From Odontesthes bonariensis (lineage: Eukaryota > Chordata > Actinopteri > Atheriniformes > Atherinopsidae): DNA of 64,000 nucleotides. Shown here piece after piece: positions 13,740-25,216 of this stretch. Both the position numbers and the translations under genes were made by a program. Positions within the stretch are counted from its first letter, which is position 1; each line of letters starts with the position of its first letter. Below the pieces are notes generated by a model. It searched no databases and had not been told where the DNA came from. It saw only the letters and a list, made by a program, of their open reading frames with translations. The stretch covers positions 14,175,227 to 14,239,226 of the forward strand of contig NC_134515.1 in NCBI RefSeq assembly GCF_027942865.1, in the 5' to 3' direction.

Positions 13740-14168
13740 TTCTGAACTATGAGGCAGAATGAACAGCTGGAACAGTGGACAGGCTGACCACGTTGTTCAG
13801 TTCAAAGTGTAAGTACAACAAATGATAATTGGCACACACGCCAATGTGTTTCATTCACCACGTCATGACATTAAATAACCGCGTTGTGGAAACGATTTTT
13901 AAGCTAACTTTGCATCTGGCTGGCTGGGTAACGCGTAGTAGCATCGCCAGTTACCTTTTGTTTTGAAAGCGTCAGGGTTATTCTTTCCAGTATTATTTGT
14001 TAATTTCACATCTCACGTTTGGTGGTTTTATTAATCCTGCTGCTCGTTTAACTCAATTCAGACGTTTACTTCAACGACAGGGATGTTGCAGTAATAACTA
14101 ACTAACCAGTCATTTCTGACATTTCTTTTCCTTTTTCCCCCCTCTCATTGTCATTCTCACTGTGCAGG
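13740..14168 (+). other. Possible 5' UTR exon and intron of the Tc1-derived gene
   Basis: A candidate exon around 13740-13808 ends TTCAAAGT before a consensus GTAAGT donor. A pyrimidine-rich tract then ends CTGTGCAG near 14167, a good acceptor. The exon holds only short upstream frames (for example one starting ATGAACAGC), which stop soon after the junction, so translation most likely begins at 14311. The transcription start is not identifiable. Confidence 0.45.
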
Positions 14169-14310
14169 ACACATTGAGCTTCAAGAGATCTTCCTTTTCC
14201 CAGAATGTCTCTGATTTTTTTATACAACATTATGGAAACCCCCTACAATATGTCACAGCAGCTTCAGAGCTGGCTGCTTGGCTGTCAGGTGGCGTTGTCC
14301 TTCAGCTTCA

Positions 14311-14979
14311 ATGGAGAGCCACCACGTCAACGGGAACAGCATGAGTGACCTGACCGAGTTTGAAAGATGCCAGATAGTTGCTGCACGGCTGTCAGGTGCA
14401 TCCGTCACAAAGACTGCGCAGCTGTTCAATGTGGCAAGGGGGACAGTATCAAGGGTCATGACTGTTTACATCAAACAAGGACGAACAGCATCTGCAAAGA
14501 AGAACAGCGGCCGCAAGTCAAAGCTCACTGAGGAGGATCGACAGACACTTCTCAGGATAGTTGATGAACACCCCGAGTATACAGCCTCAAAAATAACCAC
14601 AGAGCTGAACAGACTCCTGTCTTGCTGTGTCTCGGTGAAGACTATAAGGCGAGAGCTGCACAAAGCTGGTATTTTCAGAGGAGCACCCAGTAGAAAACCA
14701 GAGGCAGGGGCTGATACACAAAAGCCATATGGAGCGAACGCTAATCCTGACAAGGAGTATGATGTTCAAAATCCCAGTGAAGATATTACGCAACCTGAAA
14801 TGCGAGCAGTTGGTTTACAAAAGTCTGCGGGAGGTGAAGCAGCATTTAAGGCTCAGGCTGCAGGCCAAAGGAACGTTTCAGAAAAGTCTGAACCGAGAAT
14901 ACAGTCAGAAGTATCTGAGTATAGCTCTCAAACGCTTGGTGAAGGCTGGACGAGACGGGAGAGGAGGATCCCGTTTTAA
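14311..14979 (+). CDS. Tc1-type transposase DNA-binding domain protein, possibly domesticated
   Basis: 222-aa product. Residues about 15-130 resemble the bipartite helix-turn-helix DNA-binding region of Tc1/mariner transposases: [18 protein letters not shown], then [29 protein letters not shown], and [13 protein letters not shown]. The catalytic DDE domain that should follow is absent; the C-terminus is hydrophilic and unlike transposase. I chose the ATG at 14311 (A at -3 is absent, G at +4); the frame is also open upstream to a TTG at 14278. A possible untranslated exon lies near 13740-13817 (donor GTAAGT at 13809) with an acceptor CTGTGCAG before 14169. AATAAA lies 52 bp after the stop. From 14648 to 14992 a second + frame is also open and codon-rich in CTG, CAG, GAG and AAG, so the true C-terminus is uncertain. 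No terminal inverted repeats were seen. Domestication is inference. Confidence 0.68.
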   Translation: MESHHVNGNSMSDLTEFERCQIVAARLSGASVTKTAQLFNVARGTVSRVMTVYIKQGRTASAKKNSGRKSKLTEEDRQTLLRIVDEHPEYTASKITTELNRLLSCCVSVKTIRRELHKAGIFRGAPSRKPEAGADTQKPYGANANPDKEYDVQNPSEDITQPEMRAVGLQKSAGGEAAFKAQAAGQRNVSEKSEPRIQSEVSEYSSQTLGEGWTRRERRIPF

Positions 14980-15030
14980 AGAAACATCATGACAAAAAAA
15001 CAGAAATGGAACTCCAGTGTAGTTATAAGG

Positions 15031-15036
15031 AATAAA
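15031..15036 (+). terminator. Polyadenylation signal AATAAA
   Basis: Canonical AATAAA 52 bp after the stop codon of the Tc1-derived ORF, followed by GCTGTTGTTATATT, a plausible downstream U/GU-rich element. Confidence 0.6.
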
Positions 15037-15039
15037 GCT

Positions 15040-15652
15040 GTTGTTATATTCACACTGTCTAATACATCTAGACTTAAGGATGTTAAGGGAATCCGCATCA
15101 TGCCTTCACTACATAAAGTCACCACATGTTACTGTACTCATTCGTACCAGGAACTGCTGTGAAGCGACGTTGCTAGAGACGGCATGCAGAGAATTACTGT
15201 TGGGAATTTCTGTTTATATTTTCCAGATGCTGAAGTCCTAGCTGATTGAATACATTAGTGTACATTAGTGTTTGTACCGCATGAAAAGAAAAATTGCACT
15301 TAAAAATATAAAAGTTGTCACTTTTCTTTTGTTAAAGTCAAAGTTACTCCTATCCATCAACATTGGTTGTGTTTCTGGTAGGTTATTTCGCAGTTGTGCA
15401 CCTTTCAAGATTGTTTGATAATGACAAAAATACAATAGCACCATTCATCCTCCACAACACTGCAATGTTTAATGTAAGTTACACCTTTCTAAACAATTGT
15501 TCTCAAATATCCTCATTAAAATCTGTTAAGTTTAAGATAAATAAACAAATGTAATACACATTAGTGCATATTAGTTTCAATAACACATCACAATCCTGTA
15601 TCCTGGTGTAATGTAAGCAAATTTTTTTATACATTTTTATTGACAGGTTTTC
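15040..15652. other. No gene seen
   Basis: AT-rich spacer between the Tc1-derived gene and the MITE. Short frames have no similarity. TACATTAGTG occurs twice in tandem near 15252-15270. Confidence 0.5.
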
Positions 15653-16069
15653 TTAAAGGGCTAGTTTGCCTCTTTTGACATGAAGCTGTATGACATCCCA
15701 TATTGCCACCTGCCGATAGCTGCGCCTGTTAAGGTGTTTGCTGCTCGGAAGCAGGGGACTGCTCGGTCTGCACGCAGTGATACAAAGGGGGAGAAAATAG
15801 CACCAAGCAATTGTGAGGTCTGACCTTTTTCCTGCACAACGATTGTGTGATGCAAATGTATTACTCTTTTGGACACATATTGTTTTGAGAAGCAAAACGC
15901 TTTATTTTTGCAACCCCAGCCAACTACCGGACTACCTTCGCCAACGCCAAAACGAGGCCGGAACTCGGCTCACTGGACGCAGCAGGGGGTAAGTCAAATT
16001 TCATTAATGATATTGCTAATATGGGATGTCATAGAGCTTCATGTCAAAAGAGGCGAACTATCCCTTTAA
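15653..16069. mobile_element. 417-bp MITE with about 49-bp terminal inverted repeats, TTAA-flanked
   Basis: The left end (from 15657) reads AGGGCTAGTTTGCCTCTTTT and continues GACATGAAGCTGTATGACATC. The right end, read on the - strand from 16065, is AGGGATAGTTCGCCTCTTTT and continues GACATGAAGCTCTATGACATC. About 45 of 49 positions pair. TTAA sits at 15653-15656 and 16066-16069, as in piggyBac-type insertions, although the terminal sequence also resembles Harbinger-type fish MITEs. No transposase is encoded. Its right end is about 107 bp upstream of the selenok start codon. Confidence 0.93.
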
Positions 16070-16176
16070 GGGCTGCGCCTGCGCAATACAAAGACGCATC
16101 GACAGACCCGGAAGCGTTACGTCAAGCGTAAACACCACAAACACAGCTGTGAAAGCTGTGCTTCACTTTCTGAAAG

Positions 16177-18109
16177 ATGGTGTACGTGTCGAACGGTGAG
16201 TGGTTTATCCTATCTTTACAACTATATGTCTCAAACAAATTAATGAATATATAGCCTCCAAGTGGATACAGCACTATATTTAGAAAATTTTAAAAAAATG
16301 TAATGGCAGAGGAGGATTGGGCTTATTTTTAGCAAATTAGCTTTTTTGTTAGCTTAGCCTGGCTGAGTCCGTGGAGCAAGAAGGACTCGAATTAATATTA
16401 TGTAATAAACATTGAGCAAACAAAACATTCAGGCTCAGATTTAGTTTAAACGATCGTCTTTTTGACGATGAGACTAAAATGTAAACCCGAAGCTGCGTTT
16501 GGAAACGAGCCATGATGTGTTGTTTCACATATGTAGCCTGATCCTTTTTACATGTGTGCACTGAATGTCACTTTTAGAGGAGCAAAGTTGAATAAACTGC
16601 TAACTGGTGGTCTCAAAGAGGAAAGTTCACAAAGTTTTAATGTTGTTCATTTCCACCATTCACTCCCTGCTGTCTGACATTAACTCTCTATGCGTCTGTC
16701 AGGTCAGGTCCTGGACAGTAGGGCACAGTCACCATGGCGACTGTCCTTACTGATTGATCTTTTCTGGGGAGCAGTGGAGTTTATCGGCCTCTTGTAAGTT
16801 GAGGACCACCTTTTGCTCTAGAATGGATCCGTGTGTGTGTTTTGTAAGGTGAACAATTTTCACTGGGTGAACAATTTTCTCGTTTGTTAATTATTTCGCA
16901 TTGTACCATGCTCAGTCTTCAGTGACAGCTTTGATCTTCAGCAGTTATGTTTACGGCAATCTCAATTTAAGGCAGATTAGAGTGTCTTTTGATGTATAGA
17001 TATTGTGTTTGAGAATGAAAGGAAATTGTTTTTGTTTAATCACAACACTGATATTCACACTGATCTTCTTTGTACAGTTTTAAGACAATAATTCACCCTG
17101 ATATGTCAAAGGATGGAACCAGTGCTTCATCACGCTTCAGTGACGGCAGAGGGTAAGTCCCAGTCATTTTGCTACTGTCAAAAGCACAACAGGTACATGT
17201 CCAATAGGGCCTCCTATTTTAAACATTAAAGCCATCCTAATTTGATATACATGTCACCGGTAAGAGGCATTTTAGTGTTTTTAACTTTAACTGCACAGGG
17301 GGATAAAAAGTGTATACTGTGTTATCGGTCTTACTGCTAACTAATTAAAACATTATTCACAACCAAAAGAATTGTTGAATTTCAACAGAGAACTGCAGAG
17401 TAGCCAACTTGTGCATCTGTGTGTGAATTTGCCCCATATATATACCATTGATCCTTCTCACCATTGTTCTTTCTATCGCTACTTTTGTAGTCCTCCAGGT
17501 CCCCCTGGTGGCAGGAGGCGAATGGGAAGAATAACCCATGGTGCAGGTCCTAACGCTCCACCAATGGGTGGAGGAGGATGAGGAAGGTGAGGAATAGTTT
17601 TTCCTTAAACCGTAGTCATATCAACCACTTTTGATTTATCTGAACCTTCTACTTTAGAAAACTTGATCATATGAGGTGTAAGCCTGAGACAGAGAAACTT
17701 CTGGAAATGAACTGAAAACTTGCATGTTAGCTCCTCTTTCAACAACACTGACTAATGAATCGTAATGTTTTTGCATTCACAAGCATACCTCCTGGAAACA
17801 TTTGCATTGTAGTCTGTTCTTTTAGCTTTACATTTATGTATTTGGTGGTTTGCTCTCTGTATTTTGTCTGTGTTGTTACATCTGTGACTTCTTAATTTGC
17901 TTGCTCTATTTGTATTTGTTTACTCAAACTGTAGTTCCTTGAACACTAAGGGCCACTGCAGAAATGACTTAGTTTAGTCTAATAACTTGCCAAAAATGTT
18001 CTGAATAGTATTATTTAAGCTGTCTTTGAAGTACCTATCTGATTATTTTAAGATGATATGAATATAAGATATAACCTCAACACTGTATCGCCTTCACTTC
18101 TCTAGGTAA
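16177..18109 (+). CDS. selenok: Selenoprotein K
   Basis: Small ER-membrane selenoprotein; in mammals it works with the palmitoyltransferase DHHC6 and in ER-associated degradation. Coding exons: 16177-16195, 16703-16793, 17078-17152, 17491-17586 and 18106-18109, with matching GT/AG sites and phases. The product is 94 aa, the same length as human. It begins MVYVSNGQVLDSRAQSPW, has one membrane segment at about 20-40 (SLLIDLFWGAVEFIGLFF), then a Gly/Pro/Arg-rich tail with RRMGRITHGAG. The UGA at 17579-17581 follows GGGG and encodes Sec92; Gly93 and Arg94 follow, with the arginine codon split by intron 4. TAA in exon 5 is the stop. If intron 4 is retained, the next stop also comes right after Gly-Arg, so the protein would be unchanged. 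A SECIS lies in exon 5. actr8 converges from the right. Confidence 0.97.
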
Positions 18110-18204
18110 ACGCCTACACATGCAGTGTAGGCGTGGGGCCATGCAGTGTTTTCTGAGAACACAAAGGTGTTGACGTCACAACAACTGAAGCCCCTCTTCA
18201 TCAG

Positions 18205-18290
18205 CTGCCACTGCCACGAGCAGTTTCATGATGCCTTTCTGGGAATTCCTACATGTAGGGGCCAGAATGGCTGATACAGTAGCTGTCTGC
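18205..18290 (+). promoter_or_regulatory. SECIS element of selenok
   Basis: In the 3' UTR exon, ATGA (18228-18231) and TGAT (18272-18275) form the expected non-Watson-Crick quartet. The helix between them pairs GCCTTTCTGG (18233-18242) with CCAGAATGGC (18262-18271), with one mismatch. The apical part carries an AA pair in GGGAATTC and a small CTAC/GTAG mini-stem, suggesting a type II SECIS. This recruits SBP2 and eEFSec to decode the UGA at 17579. Confidence 0.88.
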
Positions 18291-18443
18291 ACCACTTCCT
18301 CCCTTTTTCTTTTTTTTTTTTTTCCTGCTTTTGACCTTCCAATTCAGCAACATCATTGTCTTAGATATTTGTACCAGTGGAATTCCAGGTCATCCCTCCC
18401 TGGAATCCTATTAGTTTGTCTTTGTTTTGTATTCTTCTGTTGG

Positions 18444-18449
18444 AATAAA
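18444..18449 (+). terminator. Polyadenylation signal of selenok
   Basis: AATAAA in GGAATAAAGATTT, about 335 bp after the stop and downstream of the SECIS, so the mature 3' UTR would retain it. The next gene on the opposite strand ends at 18992. Confidence 0.8.
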
Positions 18450-18991
18450 GATTTACTCGCGAGTTTGGTTCGTTAAATTTTTTCCACAACTATATAATAA
18501 CAAACTGGTGTCGTGTATTTGTTACTGTTCTTCAGTGTTAATCATATTATGCAATGCTTAATCTGAAGGATTGGTCATTTGGTGTCTTGAGGGGAAAGTA
18601 CATTAAGGATATTACTTAGCTGCAACAGTTATGAAACAATTTAACTCACTCTCAAAGCAGTTTTTTTTTTTTTAAACCCACATCCTGATAAAGTATTTTC
18701 TTCGAAATACAACAACTTTATCCAAGTGTGGCTGGTTTTACAATTTACAACTCAGACCTTTGTGAACATTGGAGAAGTACAGCACTATTTACAGTTCATC
18801 ACCTATTTAGCTGCCGCTCCTGTTACACTGAAAAGTTACGAAATAACCAGACCTGTGTTCCAAACGGCCAACACACAGATACTGCTTTACCAACTGTATA
18901 CATTTCATCGAGTCAGACATCTGAATTGTCCTTTTTTTCCAGTCAGCCCGTATCACCGCGTGATTCTCAGCTTCAAGTAAAATGCACGTGT

Positions 18992-21900
18992 TCACCAGAC
19001 GAAGGCAGCTCTTTCTCGGAGCATGCGGACACCAAAGCGCTGCCACTCCCTGTGATGGATCCACATCTCCTGCGTGGTGTCCAGACACGCCAGCACTGCT
19101 CCCCCTTTCCACGATATCAGCCGGGGGTCCATGTCCTACACCACATGCACATCGGTACACAACGCATAAGAAGATTAATGTGAAGTATTATGTCGCTCAT
19201 CCTTTCAGCACATGCATTGGTGCGTAAACATTTGTGAATACTTTAAAATTTCTGAATAAGTTTGGCCTAAAACAATCACAAAAACTGCCTTTGAGAGTTC
19301 TTCCACCCACGAAACACAGTGGTTGAAATATCATGGTTTGGGTGTATTTAGCATCATCAAAGAGAGAACGGTGTATTATCATCAACATAACAATCATTTC
19401 TAAATTCTACCAATGAATTCCACAGGAAAATGTCAGGTTGTCAGTCTATGAAATGAATCTCAAAAGAAAGTGAATCATGCACAAAGAAAACAAGTTATTC
19501 TACCAGAGAATGGTTTTAAATATGAAAAACGTGAAATCATCGTTTTGAAAAGGCCCAGTCAACGTTGCAACGATACAACAGAAATTCTGGGAATGACGTG
19601 AAACATTTATGTGAGGAAACCCACCAACATCCAAAAAAAAAAATCAAAAGGGTTCACAAATGTACAAGCACCACCTGATTTCGGTAAGTTGTGTGTAAAC
19701 TCAACAAAGCTTAATAGAACGAAGGTCCCTGTGTTATTCTGATAGCTACAACGTAACTTTTGGTACCTTTGGCCGTGTTATAACTTCCACGTTGTCGACC
19801 AGCCTTCTGAAGGAGGGAGGCATTTTGTTGATGATACGATGAAGCAAAAATTCCTGAGCACCGTGAAACATAAGCCCTCCTCCCACAACCAGGATGGAGC
19901 TGTACATCTTTCGTTTGGTTTCATCCGATGCTGCCGATGAAAAACACAAGGCAAGCTAAAAGAAAGAACACCGTAAGCGCTGTGAAACAGCTGACTTCTT
20001 CTCCTGCTCTAGTTCTTGCTGAGTTGGTTTTTTTTATATGTTATGAAAGAGGTTTACATAGCTCATACTTTTTTCTTTTTGAAGTACATTTTTAAATTTT
20101 TAAATGTTACTTATCGGTCCTTTCCTCACTCAACCGTCTACTTTCTTACCACAGCAGTCGATACTATGCAGGATCGCCTTGTCCAGTCCCAATGCTTTGC
20201 TCTCAAACTGGCTCATGATGGCAGTTTTCCGGGAGAGGTGAGCAGACATGGACTCTTCCACTTCTCCAGCCCCTGTCAGACACTCTCCCTGGTTTGGCCC
20301 CAGCTCCATATCTCCCTGTGTCCCTGCTCCCCCAGCTCCGCTGCCACAGCCCCTGGGCAGGTCTGACATTTCACCAATGCCACCCTGACTGCTCATCTCA
20401 CCATCCAAACCTCCACCTGGTCTGGAAACAGCCTTCCGGTCAGCAGCAGATTTGGATGACTGTTGAAGAAAATGGTAGAATAAGTAAAAACGAAATCATT
20501 TATCGGAATAAATTTGGTTTTAATCTGATGAGTGAAGCGAGTTCACATCTTTGTTTTACCTGGTCTTGTTTGCTCTGCGTGGTCAACAGGTAGTGTTCAT
20601 CATGAGGATCCTCTGAGTCGCCTTGGGAACGGTACTGAAGAGATGTCATCTTCTGACCTACGATGCCAAATGTGGTTGGGTAGAAAAGACCCATGGGTGC
20701 CTACAGAAGAGACACAAACACAAGTGTTATTGCTGAGGGTAATTGTGGAGTACAGACTAAATAATGTAAAAAGTAATTTGGCACCCATCCTAAACAGCAT
20801 GTTTTTTTTTTTTTTTAAATCACAGTTTGAAAGAGACACCTGTAATTTTTCATCCCCAAGGCGAATCTGGTACAAAAGAGCAGGGGCTTCTGGGAAACGG
20901 GTCTGAAATTCATGATCTTGTAATCCTGATATGTCCTGTTGGAAAAGAAAACACTTGGGAATAATGTGAGTAACTGCAAACTTCTCTATCAGTTTGCGTA
21001 CACCAGTGCGAATGCCACTTTGAGGGTGATCAGAGTAGAAGAAATATCTCGCCAAAAACTCCCACTTGACCAACACACACTTGATTTAGATGGCAAAATG
21101 TCTCTTTCAGATGCTGCAGCAGCTGACAGTCGAGTCTGTTGGGCAGCTGACAGTCTCTGTAGGGAAACCCTGCCCTCTGCAGGAGCCAGAAGAAAGCTCG
21201 GGTCACATCTGAGCCACCGTATGCCAAACACAACCTGCGGTCCAAAAGCCAGACAGAAGAGACCACAAACACATAGGGTCGAAAATGCAAGACACCACAG
21301 TCAATTTTTCCATTTTGATATCTGTGCCCTTGTTCTGGGTATTTTGTGTGAACTGTCCCACCTGGAGTTCCGATGGGATACTCCATCCTCTACACAGCAG
21401 ACACTAGTCTTCTGGTCTCCCACATCCACTACACAAGCGCTGCTTAACCCACTGCCAAACGTAGCACACACTGACTCCTGGTGCACAATGATTGCTAAAC
21501 ACAAACACATATACACACAGTATTTAAAGAAAGTTGATAGCAGGTAATAAAGGTTTAAATGTATCTTTGCCTGGTTAGGGCACTGAATTATAACAGTGTA
21601 GACTGTACAACAGTTTATACGTGTGCTGGTGTCCTGTGCATACTCATACATATGTGTGTCATACCTGAGAAGCCCAGATTAAGCAGCAGCATGTTGACAA
21701 CTTCCTTGATGTGCTGTCTGTTGTAGATGTCAGGGACCAACAGGATGCATCTGTAATACTGGCAGCCAATAACAAAAAAAATCAAAGAAATAATACAAGA
21801 AAAGAATTTCCACCATCAGTGTTGTTTGATTTAATTTCAGTGTTTACTGAACGGAGCTCCAAAGCGTGCTCTGTGGAGCCCTTACTATATACAACTGCAT

Positions 21901-24191
21901 TCTTGCTGCTTCCAGATTCCATTATTATCAACCTTTCTGTTTCCGTCTTCTTTCAACATGTACTGTTTTCTAGCTTCAATATGAAGAATGAGTAGAGTTC
22001 CACCTTTAAATCTTTCAGGGGGATCTCCAGATGCTTCTGAATGATATGACTCCAGATGGTCTCCAGATCGGCCAAGACTGCGGTCAGCGAGCCTCCCGGA
22101 CCGGAGTGCACGTTGAGCTGCCCTCTGACCATGGGACAGTGAATGTTGTAACAATCTGAAGGATTCACATGAAGCGCCTGCACGATGGAAGGATGGAGAA
22201 GGGTGCATAAAAATGGATCGCCCAGACAAAGAGTTCAGGTGATGCAAACTGTTCAAGATTTTTTTTTTTTTTTTTTTTTTTGTTAAATGTGCACTGACCT
22301 CCTCTCCCACCATATAAGGAGGTTGATGGCTTGTGTTAGTCCACTTCACTCTGGAGCTGCTGTCCAGTACTGCCGGACGGATCTGACAGTTATACGCTCT
22401 GGCCTAAACATACACACATAATCACGGCAGCTGGTGTAAGAAATATATATTGTCACCAATTAAAGCGCCATGCTCCTTCTTCCGGGCATAGATACCACAT
22501 TATATGTCAGCCAACCTTTTCCTATTTACTAAAGCACGATATTCACAACATATCACACTCAAATAGGTCACTATTTGACCTGGTTTCTTCATCCCACAAG
22601 CTACAGTAGAATCACTTCTCTGCTGGCTGTGAATGTTGCAGAATTACATTTACGCTTCAATCTGTTTCTTCCCCCATTTCTCTCTTTCAGAAACAAACCT
22701 GCTCGGCAGAAACGGGAGTTCTCCGCACACCGTTCGACATCTTCTTCGACCAGATGGCCTGCTCGACCATTTTGAGGCCATTCTGTCGCTGCTCGTTACT
22801 CTCTGGTTTCTGCTGGACAGAGAGTTGAAATAAGTGAAAACTGATACCACTGTGAGGTGACAACAGTATTGTTAGCCTATCTGGTAAAGACTGGCTTACA
22901 TTTAGACCTTCTCTCAACAGCCACGCGTCTTCATATCTGGACTGTCCGCTTTGCTTGTGTCTGCGCGCGATAACGTGAGGCACCATAACCGGGAGAGTGT
23001 CTGTTGCTCGACCAATGCGGAGCGTTCTTGAACCGGGGTGGATGACGATGATGAAATTGCTCTGTATTTGCTAAGAGAGAGGGAAGAACTTTACATTTTC
23101 CCGTGAACACAATAAACCCCTTCATTGTTGTGCACAAAGGGTGAGGAAAAAATATGAGGAGATCTATACATGTTGCTGCTACTATAACAGCATCCAACCT
23201 TCTGAGAACACTTTCCCCAAGGAACACTGGTGCAAATGACTCATTATTCAGTCACAAGAACGGCGACGGCTGAAATCATTGCTCTGTACAGGACAAGCTA
23301 AACTTAGATGACATGTTGTTTATGAAATCCCCCTTTAATAATATCTGCAACATTAGAATTAAAGTTAAAGCATAACAAAAGAGCGTGTTGAGATCAAACG
23401 AGCACAGATGTCTGTGAGATGCCCACTCTGACTCAGGCCATGACTTGTTTGTGCAAAAAGTAGAAATTTCTGTCAAACTTTTTGAGAAAAAAAAAAAGAT
23501 ACCAGGTCCAAAAAAGGTGGTCCAAACTTTTAAACAGGTACTCCTGTTGAGATGTGGTGACCGTGAGGGCCACTACAGAGTTTGTACTGCCCTATGATGG
23601 GGGCACAGTTAAACTACAGTTAAACTACTTAAAAGGCCACCCGAACCAAGCCAGTAAAATACAATCGTCTGAATAACAGAGCCATGGACCTCCTCAGCTG
23701 CATTTCTATTGTTAATCAGAATGTGTGATAATTACATATCAATATAAACTCGATATATTTCAGGTTTTGCGGTAATCTGACTGTGGTCAAATAAAGCATC
23801 TTAAGACATCACCATGTAACTATCTAATAAGAACGACCGATAAACACTTTATAAACACCATAAGCATCATATTGAGCTCAATGTGCCAAATTTAAAGACA
23901 GGAGTTTAAGTGGCGGATATTTTGTGCACGTCAGTGCCGACGAAAACTGTTCCAGTGCAAACTATGAATGTTATAGTACATACAAGTTTACAAGGACTGT
24001 CGTTCATGTTTTAGAATCTAGCGGGTAAAGCACTTGGCTTTCCATCTCACCTCCTGCAGAGAGTCGGGGATGGCCGCAGGAGTGATGGGTCTTTTCACCC
24101 CGCGCTGCTGCTCCTTCTCCTTCTCTTTCTCTTTCTCTCGCTCCTTTTCCTTCTCCTTCCCGTTGTCCTGTTCCTTCTCAGCCTGAGTCAT
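18992..24191 (-). CDS. actr8: Actin-related protein 8 (INO80 complex subunit)
   Basis: Nuclear actin-related protein that, with ARP4 and actin, forms the HSA-bound module of the INO80 chromatin remodeller. Thirteen coding exons, in transcript order: 24051-24191, 22900-23070, 22699-22809, 22299-22403, 22004-22177, 21665-21758, 21362-21494, 21081-21234, 20840-20935, 20560-20700, 20150-20459, 19767-19930, 18992-19135. All joins keep frame and give 645 aa (human about 624). It begins MTQAEKEQDNGKEKE, a Lys/Glu-rich run, then GVKRPITPAAIPDSLQE. Family blocks include IIVIHPGS, HVIARRHKQSGQ, SGLSSACVVDVGDQKTSVCC, SSILVVGGGLMFHGAQEFL and the C-terminal RMLRERAAFVW. Exon 11 encodes the variable insertion typical of ARP8, here rich in Gly and Ser. 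The gene is tail-to-tail with selenok. Confidence 0.97.
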
Positions 24192-25216
24192 CGCCACTAT
24201 TTTTGGACAAAATGATCAGAATGAACGACTTCTCGACCTCTTGGTCCACGTTCAACAACAGGCAGGCGTCCTGACTTCTGTTGGAGCAGTGGTAGATTCT
24301 ACTTCCGTGTTTAATCACGTGGTACAAATGCCTTATTTCTATTTGTCGAAAGTGTTTCTTGTTTTCGCCGCTTCTTGCGTTTTATTGAATAGTAAATACG
24401 TTACAATTGACTCCAAAAACACATGTCCCGTTTCCAGTCACACATGATTTTTTAAGTTGTCTCCTATCATGAAAACAGCAGAGCATAAGGGAGTTATGTT
24501 TGCATCTGATAAAACACAATTTTCCTTATGGACACTGTCAGTTGCACTACAGTATTGATACCTCTATTTTATTATTCATTCCTGGACAAACTGTACTCCA
24601 AATATGTGTGTTATTCACATACATTTTTATTTTTTTATCCATCTTGTAATTTCAACTTTATATTTATGTGGTGTCTCTAAAATGTGTTCCATACTGAACT
24701 TCTGTTTATGTTTAAATATTGCTTTACTGTACTAATCACTTCTTGTTCTGTCGGTTGGAAAAATCGTTTTAACTAAGGCAGCAGTGAGATTGATTACTGA
24801 ATCCGAGCAGATTTGTGGCTTTGTGTAACACCATAAACCTCTTAGAAAATAAGAAAAAATATACACTTTGAGCAGCAAATGGGCATTTACTAAACACAGA
24901 TTTAAAAAAAGCAGAAGCAATTGTATTCATACATAGAGATCATCCTATAATACTGGGTTAAATACAGTCAGCGCCTGTAGAAACTACTGAAATGTCTGAA
25001 AATGTAAATGTCTGAGGGAAATATACCCTGTACAGGACAGCTGTAACAACTCATTTTATACCTTAATAAGAATTTACAATAAATAATTTGTCACGAGTCA
25101 TCAAGTTGTTGCAATAAGACACACTGCTGTTTTTCTTAGGTCTCATCTTGCTGATGGTGGGAGTAAAGTGGAACTCTTGTCTATGTGGTGGAAATTGCTG
25201 GTGAAAGTGTCCTCTT
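24192..25216. other. Spacer: actr8 upstream region and HIPK-like 3' flank
   Basis: No gene seen. The right half should hold the 3' UTR of the HIPK-like gene (- strand); the left end is the actr8 promoter/5' UTR. Reverse-strand AATAAA candidates lie at about 24378 and 24570. No TATA box is evident near 24191, as usual for housekeeping genes. Confidence 0.5.

Noticed and set aside
15653-16069. Open frames on both strands ending in similar peptides (IELHVKRGEL and IQLHVKRGKL)
   Set aside because: They are translations of the two inverted repeat arms of the MITE.
17579-17581. TGA read as the stop codon of selenok
   Set aside because: The protein family has selenocysteine at residue 92, the next codons Gly-Arg and stop are conserved, and a SECIS lies in the last exon.
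18728-19183. 151-codon + frame near the actr8 3' end
   Set aside because: It overlaps the last actr8 coding exon in antisense and has no similarity of its own.
20939-21547. 202-codon + frame opposite actr8 exons
   Set aside because: Antisense shadow of actr8 exons 7-8, which carry clear ARP8 sequence on the - strand.
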